Counted from the first letter of the stretch, positions 54,776 to 64,000 are shown. The stretch: DNA of 64,000 nt from Nostoc sp. ATCC 53789 (GCF_009873495.1 NZ_CP046703.1:5174501-5238500); one strand, 5' to 3'. Program-made: numbers and translations. The notes: generated by a model from the letters alone, not told the origin.

Positions 54776-55729
54776 ATGAAAGGACTTTGGCTCGAAAATA
54801 ATCAGTTGCAACTACGTACAGATATTCCAATTCCTGAACCACCGCCAGGAGAAGCTTTGGTACGCGTCTTGCGTGCGGGTATCTGTAACACTGATTTGGA
54901 ACTACTCAGAGGCTACTATCCTTACACTGGTATTTTGGGGCATGAATTTGTCGGCGTGGTTGAAAAAGGGCCAGAACACTTAGTTAACCAACGTGTAGTT
55001 GGAGAAATCAACGCTGTGTGTGGGCATTGTCGGTTTTGTATCAGTGGACAACCAACTCACTGCGAAAATCGCACAGTTTTAGGTATTGTCAATCGGAATG
55101 GAGCCTTTGGTGAATATCTCTGTTTGCCGGTAGAGAACCTGCATTTAGTACCCGATAATGTGCCGACAGAAGTAGCTACATTTACTGAACCTATAGCAGC
55201 AGCTTTGGAAATTCAGCAGCAAGTATCATTGCATCAAAACGACAGGGTGCTAGTGGTTGGAGATGGCAAACTAGGGCAGTTGGTAGCACAGACACTAGCT
55301 TTAACTGGCTGTGAACTCTTGGCTGTGGGGCGACATCAAGAGAAACTTGCCAACTTAGAGGCACGGGGGATTAAAACTGGTTTAGCTGACGCTGTAAAAG
55401 ATGGATATTTTGATATCTCAGTAGAATGTACTGGCAACCCAGAAGGATTTGCGATCGCCCGTCGCGCCCTCCGTCCCCGTGGTACGCTTGTTCTTAAAAG
55501 TACTTATGCTGGCAACCTCAGCTTAGATGTTTCTTCTTTAGTAGTGGATGAAATTACCCTCATCGGCTCCCGTTGTGGCCCCTTTACTCCAGCCCTCCAG
55601 CTACTAGCCACAGGACAAATTGACGTACAACCCCTGATTCATGCCACTTACCCCCTCATTGAAGGGCTTGCAGCTTTTGAACACGCCCAGAATCGCGGTG
55701 TTTTAAAAATATTGCTGGAAATTGGTTAA
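54776..55729 (+). CDS. Zinc-binding MDR dehydrogenase (alcohol/threonine dehydrogenase-like)
   Basis: A 317-residue medium-chain dehydrogenase. The catalytic zinc ligands are in GICNTDLELLRGYYPYTGILGHE (about 37-59), and the structural-zinc cysteines are CGHCRFC...C (about 82-96). The Rossmann motif VLVVGDGKLGQLVAQ is at about 158-172. Substrate unknown. Confidence 0.9.
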   Translation: MKGLWLENNQLQLRTDIPIPEPPPGEALVRVLRAGICNTDLELLRGYYPYTGILGHEFVGVVEKGPEHLVNQRVVGEINAVCGHCRFCISGQPTHCENRTVLGIVNRNGAFGEYLCLPVENLHLVPDNVPTEVATFTEPIAAALEIQQQVSLHQNDRVLVVGDGKLGQLVAQTLALTGCELLAVGRHQEKLANLEARGIKTGLADAVKDGYFDISVECTGNPEGFAIARRALRPRGTLVLKSTYAGNLSLDVSSLVVDEITLIGSRCGPFTPALQLLATGQIDVQPLIHATYPLIEGLAAFEHAQNRGVLKILLEIG

Positions 55730-55823
55730 TAGTTATTTGTCATTTGTCATTTGTCATTTGTCATTGGGTATGGGTTATTGCCCTTTTGCCCTTGTTTCCC
55801 TCATTTTCCCCAGTCCCCAATCC
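55730..55823. repeat. TCATTTG / CCCCAATCC spacer repeats
   Basis: Three tandem TTTGTCA units and low-complexity C-rich sequence separate the convergent MDR and small-protein genes. Confidence 0.7.
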
Positions 55824-56111
55824 CTAATATAGATAAGGATTAGTCTTCGGTTGATAGTCAAGACAATTGATCGCTTCTTCTGTATTGGCAATAGATGGGC
55901 GTACAGTACATTTAAGACGGTAATTGTCAGTAAAAAATTGGCAGCCAGTACAGGGGATTTGATGCATAAGCTTGGCTGTAGTCACACTATCTCGCGCCGC
56001 CGTCCAGAGACTCATAACAACGAGAATAGTTAAAGTCCAAGCAGTGATAAAGCATATTGGGATTAACAAAGGTTGAATCCCATGAAAGACGAAAAATATC
56101 ACTTCTAACAC
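55824..56111 (-). CDS. Small membrane protein of unknown function
   Basis: A 95-residue protein with one or two membrane segments (about 3-38) and a cytosolic or lumenal tail with four cysteines (CTGCQFFTDNYRLKC and CLDYQ), which may bind metal or form disulfides. It is adjacent to chlG, as I recall for cyanobacterial relatives. Confidence 0.7.
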   Translation of the reverse strand: MLEVIFFVFHGIQPLLIPICFITAWTLTILVVMSLWTAARDSVTTAKLMHQIPCTGCQFFTDNYRLKCTVRPSIANTEEAINCLDYQPKTNPYLY

Positions 56112-56191
56112 AGTATGTCCTGATACAAATTAGGAATTAGAAGTATATTAACTCCTAATTCCTAATTCCTAACTTCCGACTATAGAAGTAT

Positions 56192-57238
56192 TTAAATACC
56201 AGCATGACCAAGAGCTAAACCTGTTACTAGCATTCCTAGCACAAGAAAAGGTTGGGCGCTGGCTTGGTACTTAACATCATTCTTCACAGGATCGCGCAAG
56301 AAATACATATCTTGCAAGGTGATTTGCGGGATGATTAACAGTACTAGTATCGTTGCATACAAATTTTCATGGATGCTGACAAGATAAGCTGCGATCAATC
56401 CTTGAAATACATCAATTGTCACTACACAAATCCATGCCGCAGTGGTGATACCAAACATTACGGGTAATGAATTTAATCCTAGCTGGCGATCGCCTTCTAC
56501 ACTCTTAAAGTCATTGACAATGGCAATACCCAATCCAGCCAAGCTGTAGAACATTGTCAAAATTATAATTGTGGAATTGAGATCGCCAAACAAAGCGTGT
56601 CCTGTAGACCAAGGTAGAGTAATGTAACTTGCACCCAAGGCATAACTTCCTAGCCAGCCGTTTTGCTTGAGTTTCAGGGGAGGTGCAGAATAAATATAGG
56701 CGATGAAAGAACCGATAATTGCGATCGCTGTAATTGTCGGGAATTCATGACCAGACCACACATCCAGCGCAAATGCCAAACCATAGCCAGCAACCAGTAA
56801 TACCCAAATCTGAATAATTACCTGGGGTAAGGGAATTGCCCCAGAGGGAATCGGGCGATAGGGTTCATTGATGGCATCGATTTCGCGATCGTAGTAATCA
56901 TTGAGAATTTGGGTGTAACCTGTCATCAATGGACCAGCCAGCAGCATACAGGTTAATACTTTCAACACATTTTCCAGCGTCCAAGTATAGTTACCCGAAG
57001 AAGCCGCACCACACACTACACCCCAAATTAGGGGAATCCAGGTAATCGGCTTCATTAGCTGCAAACGAATTTTCCAAATTGAAGTTTCCCCAGCAGCTGC
57101 ACCTTTCATCCCCAGCAACTGCCTAGTTTTCGCATTGCGATCGGCGGATGCTATTGCTTGCTCATTGGGATTATTTACCACTGAGTCTAATGTCTCAGAT
57201 GGGTTAGGGTCTGGGGTAATGGGAGTTAATTCTGACAT
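56192..57238 (-). CDS. chlG: Chlorophyll synthase
   Basis: A 348-residue UbiA-type membrane prenyltransferase that attaches phytyl or geranylgeranyl diphosphate to chlorophyllide a. The first Asp-rich motif is NDYYDREIDAINEPYRPIPS (about 122-141), and the second is NDFKSVEGDRQLG (about 240-252). Eight to nine membrane helices. The hydrophilic N terminus (about 1-55) is normal for cyanobacterial ChlG. Confidence 0.97.
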   Translation of the reverse strand: MSELTPITPDPNPSETLDSVVNNPNEQAIASADRNAKTRQLLGMKGAAAGETSIWKIRLQLMKPITWIPLIWGVVCGAASSGNYTWTLENVLKVLTCMLLAGPLMTGYTQILNDYYDREIDAINEPYRPIPSGAIPLPQVIIQIWVLLVAGYGLAFALDVWSGHEFPTITAIAIIGSFIAYIYSAPPLKLKQNGWLGSYALGASYITLPWSTGHALFGDLNSTIIILTMFYSLAGLGIAIVNDFKSVEGDRQLGLNSLPVMFGITTAAWICVVTIDVFQGLIAAYLVSIHENLYATILVLLIIPQITLQDMYFLRDPVKNDVKYQASAQPFLVLGMLVTGLALGHAGI

Positions 57239-58172
57239 AAGATTTACTGATTAATAGGGCATTGGGCAAAACAGTTCCTCTTTTCCATGTTCCAGTTCTG
57301 AGTAAAGAAGTGAGATTTTCTACTCGGTACGGGCTAAATCTTAGCTATCCACTAACAGCATTCATGAGGGGCATTGAGCATTAGCCAGAAAACCATCTTC
57401 CACAAAATTTAAACAACTTACAGGAGTTAGTCGCAGAACTTATCAGTTAATGGTTCGTATGAGTTAAAGGAAAAAACTACTCATAAAAAACCTGGGCGTT
57501 CTCCCGAATTAATAATTCTAGATCAAGTCTTAATGGTGCTTCAGTGTTGCAGCAAAGCAAGAAAAGCTCCACCTCATGAGTAAGAACATGGAGCATATTA
57601 TCATATCAACTACCTCTAGCCGGCTTCTCTACGAGATGCTGTGCGTAGCTTGCTTCGACCTAGGAGTATACGGTAGTCTGCGGCAAGCCCTACGGGTAGA
57701 CGCTCGTACCGACGCTCGTTCCTCGCTAACGCTGCGCTATCGCTACCGCTACGCTAACGCAGTTCCTTTATACCGGGAAACCCGTCCACCGGACTGGCTC
57801 ACCGCTTTGCGTCTACGTTCAAAAAATTGACTTTGATAAAGAGTTTTAGCCTTAACTGAACCGTATTGGCTTATATATCATTTTTCAATAAGCAATAGTA
57901 CTTAAAACCTTGCTCAAAATCGGATCGGAAACACAATTTTTCGGTAGGCAATGCCGTTCGGGTAGCGTCTCGTAGAGAAGGCTAGCTACGTCTACGCATA
58001 ATCTTAATACATTATTACCCCAAAGCTTAATTTAAAGTCTTATTTTATACCTAAAAATTTATGAGATTTCAAGAATAAACACTTGTTAGACAAAAGTAAT
58101 ATTATTTTATCCTCACACGGATCTCATCCGTGTATGATGTTTTCTTCTACTTTCTTCTTGGAGAGAAATACA
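57239..58172. other. Long spacer with GC-rich interspersed repeats
   Basis: About 930 bp with no credible gene. 57605-57760 and 57945-58000 are made of interspersed repeat units (CTCTACGAGATGCTG; GCTAACGCTGCGC; GTAGCGTCTCGTAGAGAAG) common in Nostoc-type genomes. The open frame at 57576-57830 is a translation of these units. Confidence 0.6.
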
Positions 58173-60869
58173 ATGTCTTTTGAGCTTCCCCAGTTGGGTA
58201 CGTCTTGTACTGATGTGATATCTAAAAACAGCCTTGCGCCTGCCTTGGACGAAGGCAGCTTGACAAGTTCTTTAACGGGACTGGGACGAGCTAGCCAATC
58301 TCTCTTGTTTGTCGATAGATCAGTGACAAACTATGAGCAGTTACTGGCGGGTGTGACTACGGGCACGGAGATCCATGTGCTTGACTCGGTGCAGGATGCT
58401 GTTACCCAGATTACTAACACCCTGCTGGGACGGCAAAACATTGCCAGTTTGCATATCGTTTGCCACGGGGAAGCCGGCGGACTGGACTTTGGCAGCAGTC
58501 AGCTGAACTTGGGCAACTTGCCAGAGTATGCGTCACAGTTGCAGAGTTGGGGCAAGGCACTGACCAACGATGCCGATATTTTGCTGTATGGCTGTAACGT
58601 TGCCCAAGGTGAACTCGGTCAGGAGTTTGTCCAAAGAATCAGCCAGGTTATTGGAGCCAATGTTGCCGCCTCCAATAACCTGACAGGTAAGGATGGCGAC
58701 TGGAATTTGGAAGTAACCATTGGCAACATTGAGTCACCCCTCGTCTTTGACTCTAAAGTTACCTCTGCCTATGCTTACAATTTGGATAATATTCTCAGAG
58801 AAACCTTCACGGGCAATGATATTACGAACCCCTCCTGGATCTACAATACAACAGGAACAGGCACAGCACCGCTACTGACCGCCCGTTCTACAATAGGAGC
58901 ATCCACCGGCGGCATACCCGGTGGTGGCTCCGATGCGGTTGGGTCAGGCGCATTGCGATTAACCTCTGCTACCTCGGATCAGGCATCCTTTGTCATCTAC
59001 AACCGCCCCATTAACGCCAGCAACGGTCTTTCCATTACGTTCAACATTCATGCCTATGGTGGCACTGGTGCAGATGGTATCAGCTTCTTTCTTATTGATG
59101 GCAATGCCAACCCAACTGCGGCAGGTTCAACTGGAGGATCGCTCGGCTATTCTAGTAACGGCTCTACACCTGGTCTTGTAGGCGGCTACCTTGGTGTTGG
59201 TTTTGACGAGTTTGGTAACTTCTCTAAGTCCGTATATGGTGCAGGTGGTCCAGGTGCTAGACCTGACTCTATTGCAGTTCATGGCAGTCAAGCCAACAGC
59301 TACAACTATCTGGCGGGAACGGAAACGCTTCCAGAAGGTATTGACACTCCAGGTCAGAGCCGATCGGCTGCTCAGAAGAAGGTGCAGATTGATTTGACAC
59401 CTGCTGGGCTGTTATCTCTCAAAATTGATTTGAACAATGACGGAGATTTTTTAGACAATAACGAAACTCCAGCCGCACTCCAAAATTACAATGTCGTTGC
59501 CAGTAATGGCGAACTGCCATCCACGTTCAAGTTCGGTTTCTCCGCCTCCACTGGCGATTATACCAACGTCCATGAAATCACAGGACTCAATGTTGATACA
59601 TTTGGTGGTGTGCCGTATACTCCGTTGGTTAACTTTACCAGTAGTAATGGCTCAGTTGGTGAAGGAGCAACTAGTCTAAACATCACAGCACAAATTGATG
59701 CTGTAACTTCCAATACCGTTACAGTACCAGTTACGCTATCGGGAACAGCGACGGACGGAACAGACTACACACTGTCTAACAATTCCATCACAATTCTGCC
59801 AGGACAACTGACTGGTAGCATCACCCTGAATCCGATTGATAATTTAGTTGTCGAGCCTAATAAAACTGCTGTGTTGACACTGGGAACACCGACGAATGCT
59901 CAACTGAGTCCTCAGAATAAGGTACTTACAGCAACGATCGTAGACAACGATAGTGTGATCCAAAGCTCGCTCAATAATCTGCTGTGGCGCAACAGTGGCA
60001 CTGGGGAGAATGCTGTTTGGCAACTGAATAACTTCTCCCTGCAAAGCGACTACTTTTTACCCACCGTGACTGATGCGAACTGGCAGATTGCCAGCACAGC
60101 TGACTTCAACGGTGATGGCATTGCTGACATCCTTTGGCGCAACCAGGCAAGCGGGCAGAACGTCATTTGGCAGATGAATACCACTGGCTTTCAATCCGAC
60201 CACTACATTACTCAGGTGTTTGATCCGAACTGGGAGATTGCAGGTACTGATGATTTCAACAGTGACGGTACACCTGATATCCTCTGGCGCAATAAGGCAA
60301 GCGGCGAGAATGTGATTTGGCAGATGAATAGCAACTTCACCCTGCAAACCGACCACTACATTACCCAGGAGTTTGATCCGAACTGGGAGATTGCGGGTAC
60401 TGATGATTTCAATAGTGACGGTACACCTGATATCCTCTGGCGCAATAAGGCAAGCGGCGAGAATGTGATTTGGCAGATGAATAGCAACTTCACCCTGCAA
60501 ACCGACCACTCCATTACCCAGGTGTTTGATCCGAACTGGGAGATTGCAGGTACTGATGATTTCAACAGTGACGGTACACCTGATATCCTCTGGCGCAATA
60601 AGGCAAGCGGCGAGAATGTGATTTGGCAGATGAATAGCAACTTCACCCTGCAAACCGACCACTTCATTACCCAGGTGTTTGATCCGAACTGGGAGATTGC
60701 AGGTACTGATGATTTCAACAGTGACGGTACACCTGATATCCTCTGGCGCAACAAGCAGACGATGAAGGAAGATATCTGGCAAATAAGTGGCTTTAACTAT
60801 GTACAAAGGTATCAACTCGTTGACGTGATCGATCCCAATTGGAGCGTGAGACCTTTTGTGGCAGCTTAA
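58173..60869 (+). CDS. DUF4347 / lectin / Calx-beta / VCBS-repeat surface protein
   Basis: An 898-residue protein. DUF4347 domain (about 42-205: SLLFVDRSVTNYEQLL, LHIVCHGEAGGL, LYGCNVAQGE), L-type-lectin-like region (about 215-455: DGISFFLIDG, GGYLGVGFDEFGNF), Calx-beta (about 486-590) and six FG-GAP/VCBS modules (from about 605) with DxNxDGxxD calcium-like sites (DFNSDGTPDIL). The ATG at 58173 has GGAGAG upstream; the frame is open to TTG 58083. No classical signal peptide; such proteins are often exported by type I systems. Likely cell-surface adhesion. Confidence 0.87.
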   Translation: MSFELPQLGTSCTDVISKNSLAPALDEGSLTSSLTGLGRASQSLLFVDRSVTNYEQLLAGVTTGTEIHVLDSVQDAVTQITNTLLGRQNIASLHIVCHGEAGGLDFGSSQLNLGNLPEYASQLQSWGKALTNDADILLYGCNVAQGELGQEFVQRISQVIGANVAASNNLTGKDGDWNLEVTIGNIESPLVFDSKVTSAYAYNLDNILRETFTGNDITNPSWIYNTTGTGTAPLLTARSTIGASTGGIPGGGSDAVGSGALRLTSATSDQASFVIYNRPINASNGLSITFNIHAYGGTGADGISFFLIDGNANPTAAGSTGGSLGYSSNGSTPGLVGGYLGVGFDEFGNFSKSVYGAGGPGARPDSIAVHGSQANSYNYLAGTETLPEGIDTPGQSRSAAQKKVQIDLTPAGLLSLKIDLNNDGDFLDNNETPAALQNYNVVASNGELPSTFKFGFSASTGDYTNVHEITGLNVDTFGGVPYTPLVNFTSSNGSVGEGATSLNITAQIDAVTSNTVTVPVTLSGTATDGTDYTLSNNSITILPGQLTGSITLNPIDNLVVEPNKTAVLTLGTPTNAQLSPQNKVLTATIVDNDSVIQSSLNNLLWRNSGTGENAVWQLNNFSLQSDYFLPTVTDANWQIASTADFNGDGIADILWRNQASGQNVIWQMNTTGFQSDHYITQVFDPNWEIAGTDDFNSDGTPDILWRNKASGENVIWQMNSNFTLQTDHYITQEFDPNWEIAGTDDFNSDGTPDILWRNKASGENVIWQMNSNFTLQTDHSITQVFDPNWEIAGTDDFNSDGTPDILWRNKASGENVIWQMNSNFTLQTDHFITQVFDPNWEIAGTDDFNSDGTPDILWRNKQTMKEDIWQISGFNYVQRYQLVDVIDPNWSVRPFVAA
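60285..60743 (+). repeat. Tandem 153-bp repeats coding VCBS modules
   Basis: Units starting with TGGCGCAATAAGGCAAGC at 60285, 60438 and 60591 are almost identical and 153 bp apart; a fourth start lies at 60744. Two diverged 150-bp units precede them (59985, 60135). The near-identity suggests recent expansion. Confidence 0.93.
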
Positions 60870-61009
60870 TATCCTGTCCGAATAAAGACTTATCATTAAG
60901 ACCGCAGACGAGCAGAGGGGAGTGGTTTTTGGATTTTCTGTATAGATTCGGGAACTATAACTAAGTAACCGAACTTGATATTAGATACTTCTGACAGATC
61001 CAACTAAGC

Positions 61010-61044
61010 AAAGCGAGAGCCGCATGATCGCGACTCTCGCTTTC
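61010..61044 (+). terminator. Hairpin terminator after the VCBS protein gene
   Basis: AAAGCGAGAG (61010-61019) and CTCTCGCTTT (61035-61044) are perfect 10-bp arms. Followed by CCCTATGTCC, so the U-run is weak and factor-independent termination is not certain. Confidence 0.55.
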
Positions 61045-61082
61045 CCTATGTCCACCCTCTCATGGGTAGGTTTTTCAGATTA

Positions 61083-61205
61083 GGGACTTCCAAATAAAAC
61101 AATATCCCAAAACTAACGCAAATAATTCTCTCTATCTCTTCTCCCTCTGTGTTCTCTGTGTCTCTGTGGTTCGTTTATTTGGATAATTTATTTCTTGGAA
61201 GTCCC
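61083..61205. mobile_element. ISAzo13-related MITE, copy 2
   Basis: 123 bp starting GGGACTTCCAAATAAA and ending TTTATTTCTTGGAAGTCCC near the right limit. TTA follows at 61206-61208, and the left flank reads TA or TTA. Ends and duplication match the ISAzo13 element at 2742-4064 in form. The interior carries CTCTGTGTCTCTGTGG-type sequence and no gene. Confidence 0.72.
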
Positions 61206-61341
61206 TTAGACGAATTTTTTGGCTTTTAGAACTAAAATTATTGTCCTAAACCTTAAAACTACGTTGAATAATTGAGAACATTCCCAATTATTTCTCCAAA
61301 ACCTAAATACCTATCCTTGAATGACTCCCCATTCCCTTAAC

Positions 61342-62442
61342 TTAAAACGAAATTATCAAATAATTATTCTGAAACTTTGCTCCAGCAACGGGTCTGCCAC
61401 TTAGAGCCGGAGGTAAGGGAATATTGCGTCGCTGATCTCCTGCTTCTACCGTAACTTCTGGCCCGTATTGGGTGAGCTTTACCTGCTTTTTGTCAAATCC
61501 TGGCAAGAATAGGCGTACTTGACGATTGTGGATGTCTATTTCAATTGGTTTAGGAGCCTGTAAAGCTTGTGCTTCAAAGTTGGGTAGTGCGTCTATCAGT
61601 GCTTGCCAGTCATCTGTTGGCGAGTCGGGAACAACGCTCACAGGTAGGGGTATAAATTCCTCTGGCAGATTGACGTTGGTTTCAGGAGACACAAGCAGAA
61701 CACCACCGACAGTTAAACCAATTTGTTGAGCGCTACCCCATAAATAACGAGCATTTGCTACGTCAATTGGATCTCCTGTGGTCACTAAGAAAGCAGCAAG
61801 ACGCTTCGGATCGCCAAGAGCGGCTCTCCCTTTTTCCAAGAAATTATTGACTTGGTTGGTAGGTTGAGCAAAGTTATCTGCTGTCCAGTTGATATTGAAA
61901 AAGCTGCTAATTAGCGGTTGGATTAAGGGCGATTCAGTAATAGTCTTACCCAAATCGGAGTTGACAAATAATTGCCGAAATCGCCGAACATACCAACTGA
62001 GAGATTCTGGCAAACCCAACATTCGCAACGTTAAAGAGTCACCCGTGCCATCGTAGACGATCGCATCATATTTGCCACTGGCATCATATTCGCGGATAGC
62101 ATTGAGAGCTAGGGCATTGTCCATCCCTGGCAATACTACCAGTTCTTGACCAAAAACGTCTTTGAAGATGGGCGTGCGGAGATATTGTGCTTCCAGTTTT
62201 TTCACTTCGTCCCAGTTGCGCTCAAGCAGTACAGATGCTTGAAACTGTACCGCCTGTAGCTTGGGAGCGATTTCTTGAGGATCGGCAGCAATGGTAGTAC
62301 CCAACAGGATTGACAATGTTGGTTCTGCTTGTCCTGCTAGGAGTACGCGCTTGCCTTGACTTGCCAATAATTTGGCGGCGGCGATCGCAATTTTGGTACG
62401 AGCGGTGCCGCCTTTGCCCAAAAATGTCAATATTAGAGCCAT
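61342..62442 (-). CDS. ArsA/Get3d-like ATPase with alpha-crystallin-like C terminus
   Basis: A 366-residue ArsA/Get3-fold protein. The N-terminal P-loop GKGGTARTKIAIAAAK keeps the signature Lys but has R in place of the second P-loop Lys. The core follows to about 295, then a beta-rich C-terminal domain (IEIDIHNRQVRLFLPGFDKKQVKL to the end) resembles an alpha-crystallin fold, the layout described for Get3d of cyanobacteria and plants. Role unknown. The altered P-loop raises doubt about ATP hydrolysis. Confidence 0.8.
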   Translation of the reverse strand: MALILTFLGKGGTARTKIAIAAAKLLASQGKRVLLAGQAEPTLSILLGTTIAADPQEIAPKLQAVQFQASVLLERNWDEVKKLEAQYLRTPIFKDVFGQELVVLPGMDNALALNAIREYDASGKYDAIVYDGTGDSLTLRMLGLPESLSWYVRRFRQLFVNSDLGKTITESPLIQPLISSFFNINWTADNFAQPTNQVNNFLEKGRAALGDPKRLAAFLVTTGDPIDVANARYLWGSAQQIGLTVGGVLLVSPETNVNLPEEFIPLPVSVVPDSPTDDWQALIDALPNFEAQALQAPKPIEIDIHNRQVRLFLPGFDKKQVKLTQYGPEVTVEAGDQRRNIPLPPALSGRPVAGAKFQNNYLIISF

Positions 62443-62562
62443 TACTTGATTCCTATTTTCACCGCCGATCTTTTCAATTCCAACTTAGCACTCAATAAAG
62501 ATTCTCAACCTGTGCTGGAAATTTCAGATACCGAGAAAAACTCTGATCTGAGTTCTTTATCA

Positions 62563-62751
62563 CTACACAGGTTTAATTTCATCTTCAAAAAACCAAGTGG
62601 AAGTATTGTCCTCAAACAGCACTACTACACCGATCCCACTATCAATGACTTTGTAGCCTTGAATGATACCCACTTGTCCTAGTTTTTTTACAATTGGGGG
62701 AGAAACGCGATCGCGCAAACGAAACACTTTAACCTTTTGTCCGATTTCCAT
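62563..62751 (-). CDS. DUF2862 small protein
   Basis: A 62-residue protein (MEIGQKVKVFRLRDRVSPPI, then GQVGIIQGYKVIDSGIGVVV and a FFEDEIKPV end) matching the cyanobacterial DUF2862 family, a small beta-barrel-like fold of unknown role. It lies 120 bp upstream of the Get3d-like gene on the same strand, so they may be co-transcribed. Confidence 0.85.
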   Translation of the reverse strand: MEIGQKVKVFRLRDRVSPPIVKKLGQVGIIQGYKVIDSGIGVVVLFEDNTSTWFFEDEIKPV

Positions 62752-63554
62752 GCCTGATTACAATGCAACAAACCAGTCTCAGTGTAGCGGAATCCGTGAC
62801 TCAGCTTTCACAATTTCAGGGGAGATGAGGGAGAAAATTCTAAACTTCTAACCTCAGAACTTAAAATTAACAACAGATGCGATCGCAACGATTAGTCGTA
62901 TTGATGGAACATTTGTGATCGTTAGAGGTTCATCTAGATAGCTTGAGTTAAGCAACCCAAGTAGTCGTTATGTATCAAACTATCCTCCGTCCACGACAAG
63001 AAACCATGCCTAGGATGGATAATTTACCCAGTGAATTAATAGGATAATCAGGTTTTACAGATAAATTTTACTGCATTCAGGCGGATTTTCTGAGTGAGAC
63101 TTGTCAAGCTCTAACCTTATCCATCTGAAGAAGTTTTGTTTGCTAGCAACTTAAACCTTTACTACCATGCCCGCCATCCTTTGTAATATAAAGAGTTTGT
63201 GGTTGCATTGCTATACTTCAGGGGGTTGGGTGGCAAAGCTAGGAGAAAAAGCAGAGCAAGACCGCCAACGGCAGAGCGATTAGCAGAGTGTCTGCGATCA
63301 CAAGGAATTGATCCAGAAACTTGAGTTAAGCAAAAACTTGCGTCCTTAACAAGAAAAGCAGTGTTACCAACAGAATTTATATTGCTAAGAAAAATATACT
63401 TAGCAATAGTCGATTCATTGTATAATCACCAAGACAATTTGTGTACGATTTTCTAGTAATAATGTATTCCCCAAGAAACACAAGGATACTTTCATAGCTA
63501 TTAAGCTTTATGGAGAAAAATTGGGTGTGTCGGTAGTGAACGAGGAAGCAGGAA
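62752..63554. other. Spacer upstream of the ABC permease
   Basis: About 800 bp. I see no gene, RNA or clear repeat. Scattered short frames lack coding character. A 5' leader or promoter of the permease operon is expected near 63400-63540. Confidence 0.55.
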
Positions 63555-64000
63555 TTGTTGCGAGCAATACGAGGATTTGTACATAAGGCAGGGAGGCTGA
63601 GGCGCATACTACCGATAAATGAACGGTTGTGGGCAAAGTTTGACTTGCTGAGAACTTTAGTGCGTCGGGATTTAGAAGCGAGGTATAAGGGTTCTGTTTT
63701 AGGCAATTTGTGGCCTTTGCTAAATCAGCTATCACAATTACTGATTTACACCTATGTGTTTTCGATTGTGTTGAAGGTGAAGTTAAGTCTGAAAACTTTA
63801 CCAGAAAATAACTTCACCTTTGGTTTGTGGCTATTTGCAGGATTAGTTCCTTGGATTGCTTTTAGTGGTGGTTTAAGTCAGGCTGCTAGTTGTGTAATCG
63901 GACAGCCAAATTTAGTCAAGAAAGTGGTATTTCCACTAGGATTATTACCTCTAGTACCAATCTTATCAATGTTTATCGAAAGTTCCTTTGGTTTAATAGC
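63555..64000 (+). CDS. ABC-2 polysaccharide/O-antigen export permease (partial)
   Basis: The N-terminal 148 residues of a Wzm-type permease, open at the right edge. DLLRTLVRRDLEARYKGSVLGNLWPLLNQLSQLLIYTYVFSIVLKVKL and GLWLFAGLVPWIAFSGGLSQAASCVIGQPNLVKKVVFP are typical of the family. The frame is open from 63540; the start is probably TTG 63555 or 63558, with AGGAAGCAGG just upstream. Its ATPase partner should follow outside the window. Confidence 0.85.
   Translation, partial: MLRAIRGFVHKAGRLRRILPINERLWAKFDLLRTLVRRDLEARYKGSVLGNLWPLLNQLSQLLIYTYVFSIVLKVKLSLKTLPENNFTFGLWLFAGLVPWIAFSGGLSQAASCVIGQPNLVKKVVFPLGLLPLVPILSMFIESSFGLI

Noticed and set aside
57576-57830. 84-codon open frame
   Set aside because: Made entirely of interspersed repeat units; Arg/Tyr-rich product without protein-like character.
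60057-60896. Long open frame on the minus strand opposite the VCBS repeats
   Set aside because: Shadow of the tandem 153-bp repeats; the plus-strand frame has clear FG-GAP/VCBS motifs.

Overview
The window looks like chromosome from a filamentous, heterocyst-forming cyanobacterium (Nostocales, Nostoc-like). The sequence shows many GCGATCGC octamers, heptanucleotide spacer repeats (TGACTAA/CAATGAC types), photosynthesis genes (psbU, chlG, btpA, a PucC-type transporter) and a cyanobacterial LexA box. No tRNA, rRNA or CRISPR array was recognised.

Layout. 1-900 holds the end of argF and an autoregulated lexA. 957-19390 is a defence island built around DNA phosphorothioation (Dnd): a DEAH helicase of the Dnd-restriction type, a 57-codon gene overlapping a DndD-like SMC ATPase, a Uma2 nuclease, a RelE-type toxin-antitoxin pair, Dnd-associated protein 4, a sulfur-binding-domain/HNH endonuclease broken by one in-frame TGA, a DGQHR protein (DndB-like) on the opposite strand, then dndC, dndD, dndE and a Dnd-associated methyltransferase. 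The island has been invaded repeatedly. An ISAzo13 element sits inside an IS66 (single-ORF type) element between the helicase and the rest. A REP-associated transposase separates dndC from dndD, and a MazF/PemK module separates dndD from dndE. No dndA and no dndFGH restriction genes are present, so the sulfur donor (probably a housekeeping IscS-type desulfurase) must be elsewhere.

19637-62751 is mostly ordinary cyanobacterial chromosome: an AmpG-like permease, HEAT-repeat protein, cupin, glucose/sorbosone dehydrogenase-like lipoprotein, a REC-EAL regulator beside a decayed histidine kinase, a large GHL10 glycosidase, the TIGR03279-type radical SAM protein, uppP, psbU, nadB, a CHASE2-PAS-GGDEF cyclase, a VKOR-thioredoxin fusion, btpA, rimO, a DEAD-box helicase, an aldo/keto reductase, a PucC-like transporter, an inositol monophosphatase, an MDR dehydrogenase, chlG, a DUF4347/lectin/Calx-beta/VCBS surface protein, a Get3d-like ATPase and DUF2862. 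The window ends inside a polysaccharide ABC-2 permease.

The spacers hold two families of small non-autonomous elements. One (about 123 bp, three copies) has CAATACT ends and 10-bp target duplications. The other has GGGACTT ends and TTA/TAA duplications like the ISAzo13 copy. Low-complexity GGGGACAAG/AATTCCC spacer repeats have also entered coding regions in frame. The most interesting stretch is the Dnd island: its broken restriction nuclease, its DndD-like ATPase with a tiny partner gene, and paired perfect palindromes between dndB and dndC.
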